Assembly: GCA_000432895.1 (NCBI GenBank) | Contig: FR889445.1 | Span: 1-6,823, forward strand | Source: Firmicutes bacterium CAG:449 | Lineage (GTDB): Bacteria; Bacillota_I; Bacilli_A; RFN20; CAG-449 | DNA length: 6,823 bases | Reading direction: 5' to 3' | Shown: one piece after another, positions 6,248 through 6,823 of the stretch | How the letters are laid out: every line of letters starts with the position of its first letter | How positions within the stretch are numbered: the stretch's first letter is position 1 | Position numbers and translations under genes: made by a program | The notes under the pieces: model-generated | What the model was told of the DNA's origin: nothing | The model's input: the letters and a program-made list of their open reading frames with translations, nothing else | The model's database searches: none

Positions 6248-6823
6248 ATGGATAATAGAAAAAAAGCACATAAAATTGGAATAAGTTTATTTTGCTCATC
6301 TGGTATTGGAGATTTAGGCCTTCAAGCAAATGATATAGATGTTGTTGTAGCTAATGAGTTAATTTGTGAAAGAGCTCAATTGTTTTTAAATAATTATCCT
6401 AATGTAAAAATGTTCAATGAAGATATTTGGCAGTGCAAAGATAAAATTATTAAATATTACAAAGATAATTTTTTGGAAAATCCATACGTTATTTTAGCTA
6501 CTCCGCCATGCCAAGGAATGTCTTCAAATGGTATGGGAAAGATGCTGAGTGATTTGAGAAAAGGGATTAGAAAAGAATTTGATTCGAGAAATCAATTAAT
6601 AATACCTGCTATAGATATTATCAATGAATTACAGCCGGAATGGGTTATATTTGAAAATGTTCCTAATATGAACAATACAATCATATTAGATAAAAACGGA
6701 CAACCTATAAATATTATTGATTATATTTTTAAAAATTTAAAAGGATATGTTGGAAGACCAGAGGTTGTGAATACTGCAGATTATGGAATTCCACAAATTA
6801 GAAAAAGATTAATTACCATATTA
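6248..6823 (+). CDS. DNA (cytosine-5-) methyltransferase, 3'-partial
   Basis: The frame is open from 6248 to the window end (192 residues, no stop). It transfers a methyl group from S-adenosylmethionine to C5 of cytosine in a DNA target. Family motifs appear in order: motif I, ISLFCSSGIGDLGL (12-25), the SAM-binding loop, with SSGIG where many members have GAGG; motif II, an acidic residue in VVVANEL (32-38); motif IV, ATPPCQGMSSNG (84-95), with catalytic Cys88; motif VI, FENVPN (135-140), with Glu136; and motif VIII, YGIPQIRKRLITI (179-191), the QxRxR motif. Motifs IX-X and part of the target-recognition region lie off the right edge, so the target site cannot be read. It is translated with the HTH gene one base upstream. 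It could be the modification half of a type II restriction-modification system or an orphan methyltransferase; no endonuclease is in view. Confidence 0.95.
   Translation, partial: MDNRKKAHKIGISLFCSSGIGDLGLQANDIDVVVANELICERAQLFLNNYPNVKMFNEDIWQCKDKIIKYYKDNFLENPYVILATPPCQGMSSNGMGKMLSDLRKGIRKEFDSRNQLIIPAIDIINELQPEWVIFENVPNMNNTIILDKNGQPINIIDYIFKNLKGYVGRPEVVNTADYGIPQIRKRLITIL

Noticed and set aside
6096..6329. Minus-strand open frame of 77 residues
   Set aside because: It overlaps the regulator and the start of the methyltransferase on the opposite strand, both strongly supported.

Overview
The window is AT-rich low-GC DNA. It has strong GGAGG ribosome binding sites, Gram-positive-type lipoproteins, and a tRNA gene with encoded CCA. 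Visible Trp codons in the intact genes are TGG and TGA acts as a stop, so the code is standard. This fits a Bacillota member, probably an uncultured gut-type Bacilli/Erysipelotrichia-like lineage. The lineage is inferred from style only, with no marker gene to prove it.

Positions 1-4927 hold a two-gene operon for large secreted lipoproteins. The first gene is cut at its 5' end: its first complete codon is a Cys that looks like the lipidated residue, followed by a Ser/Thr-rich linker. The second starts 18 nt after the first ends, has a complete signal peptide with an LFSC lipobox, and is followed by a rho-independent terminator. The two proteins are paralogues along most of their length. Each carries four InlB-like beta-repeat units ending in a 'Y-x-F-x-M-P' type motif. 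Each also carries two copies of a roughly 180-195-residue beta-rich module that I cannot assign to a known family.

Positions 4946-5128 are a self-contained tRNA-Leu(CAA) unit with its own sigma-A promoter and terminator. From about 5129 the DNA changes character to a patch of broken genes: an AlbA_2/Schlafen-type ATP-binding protein tail fused in frame to an aldo/keto reductase tail, then a NAD(P)-binding SDR start with stops and a frameshift, then an Xre-type HTH fragment. This looks like the decayed edge of an accessory region next to a tRNA gene.

Positions 5976-6823 carry an intact, apparently active operon: a strong extended -10 promoter with palindromes inside it, a 71-residue Cro/C1-type regulator, and, one base after its stop, a DNA (cytosine-5-) methyltransferase that runs off the right edge. 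The likely logic is a self-regulated modification or restriction-modification module. Any restriction enzyme or further partner would lie to the right, outside the window.
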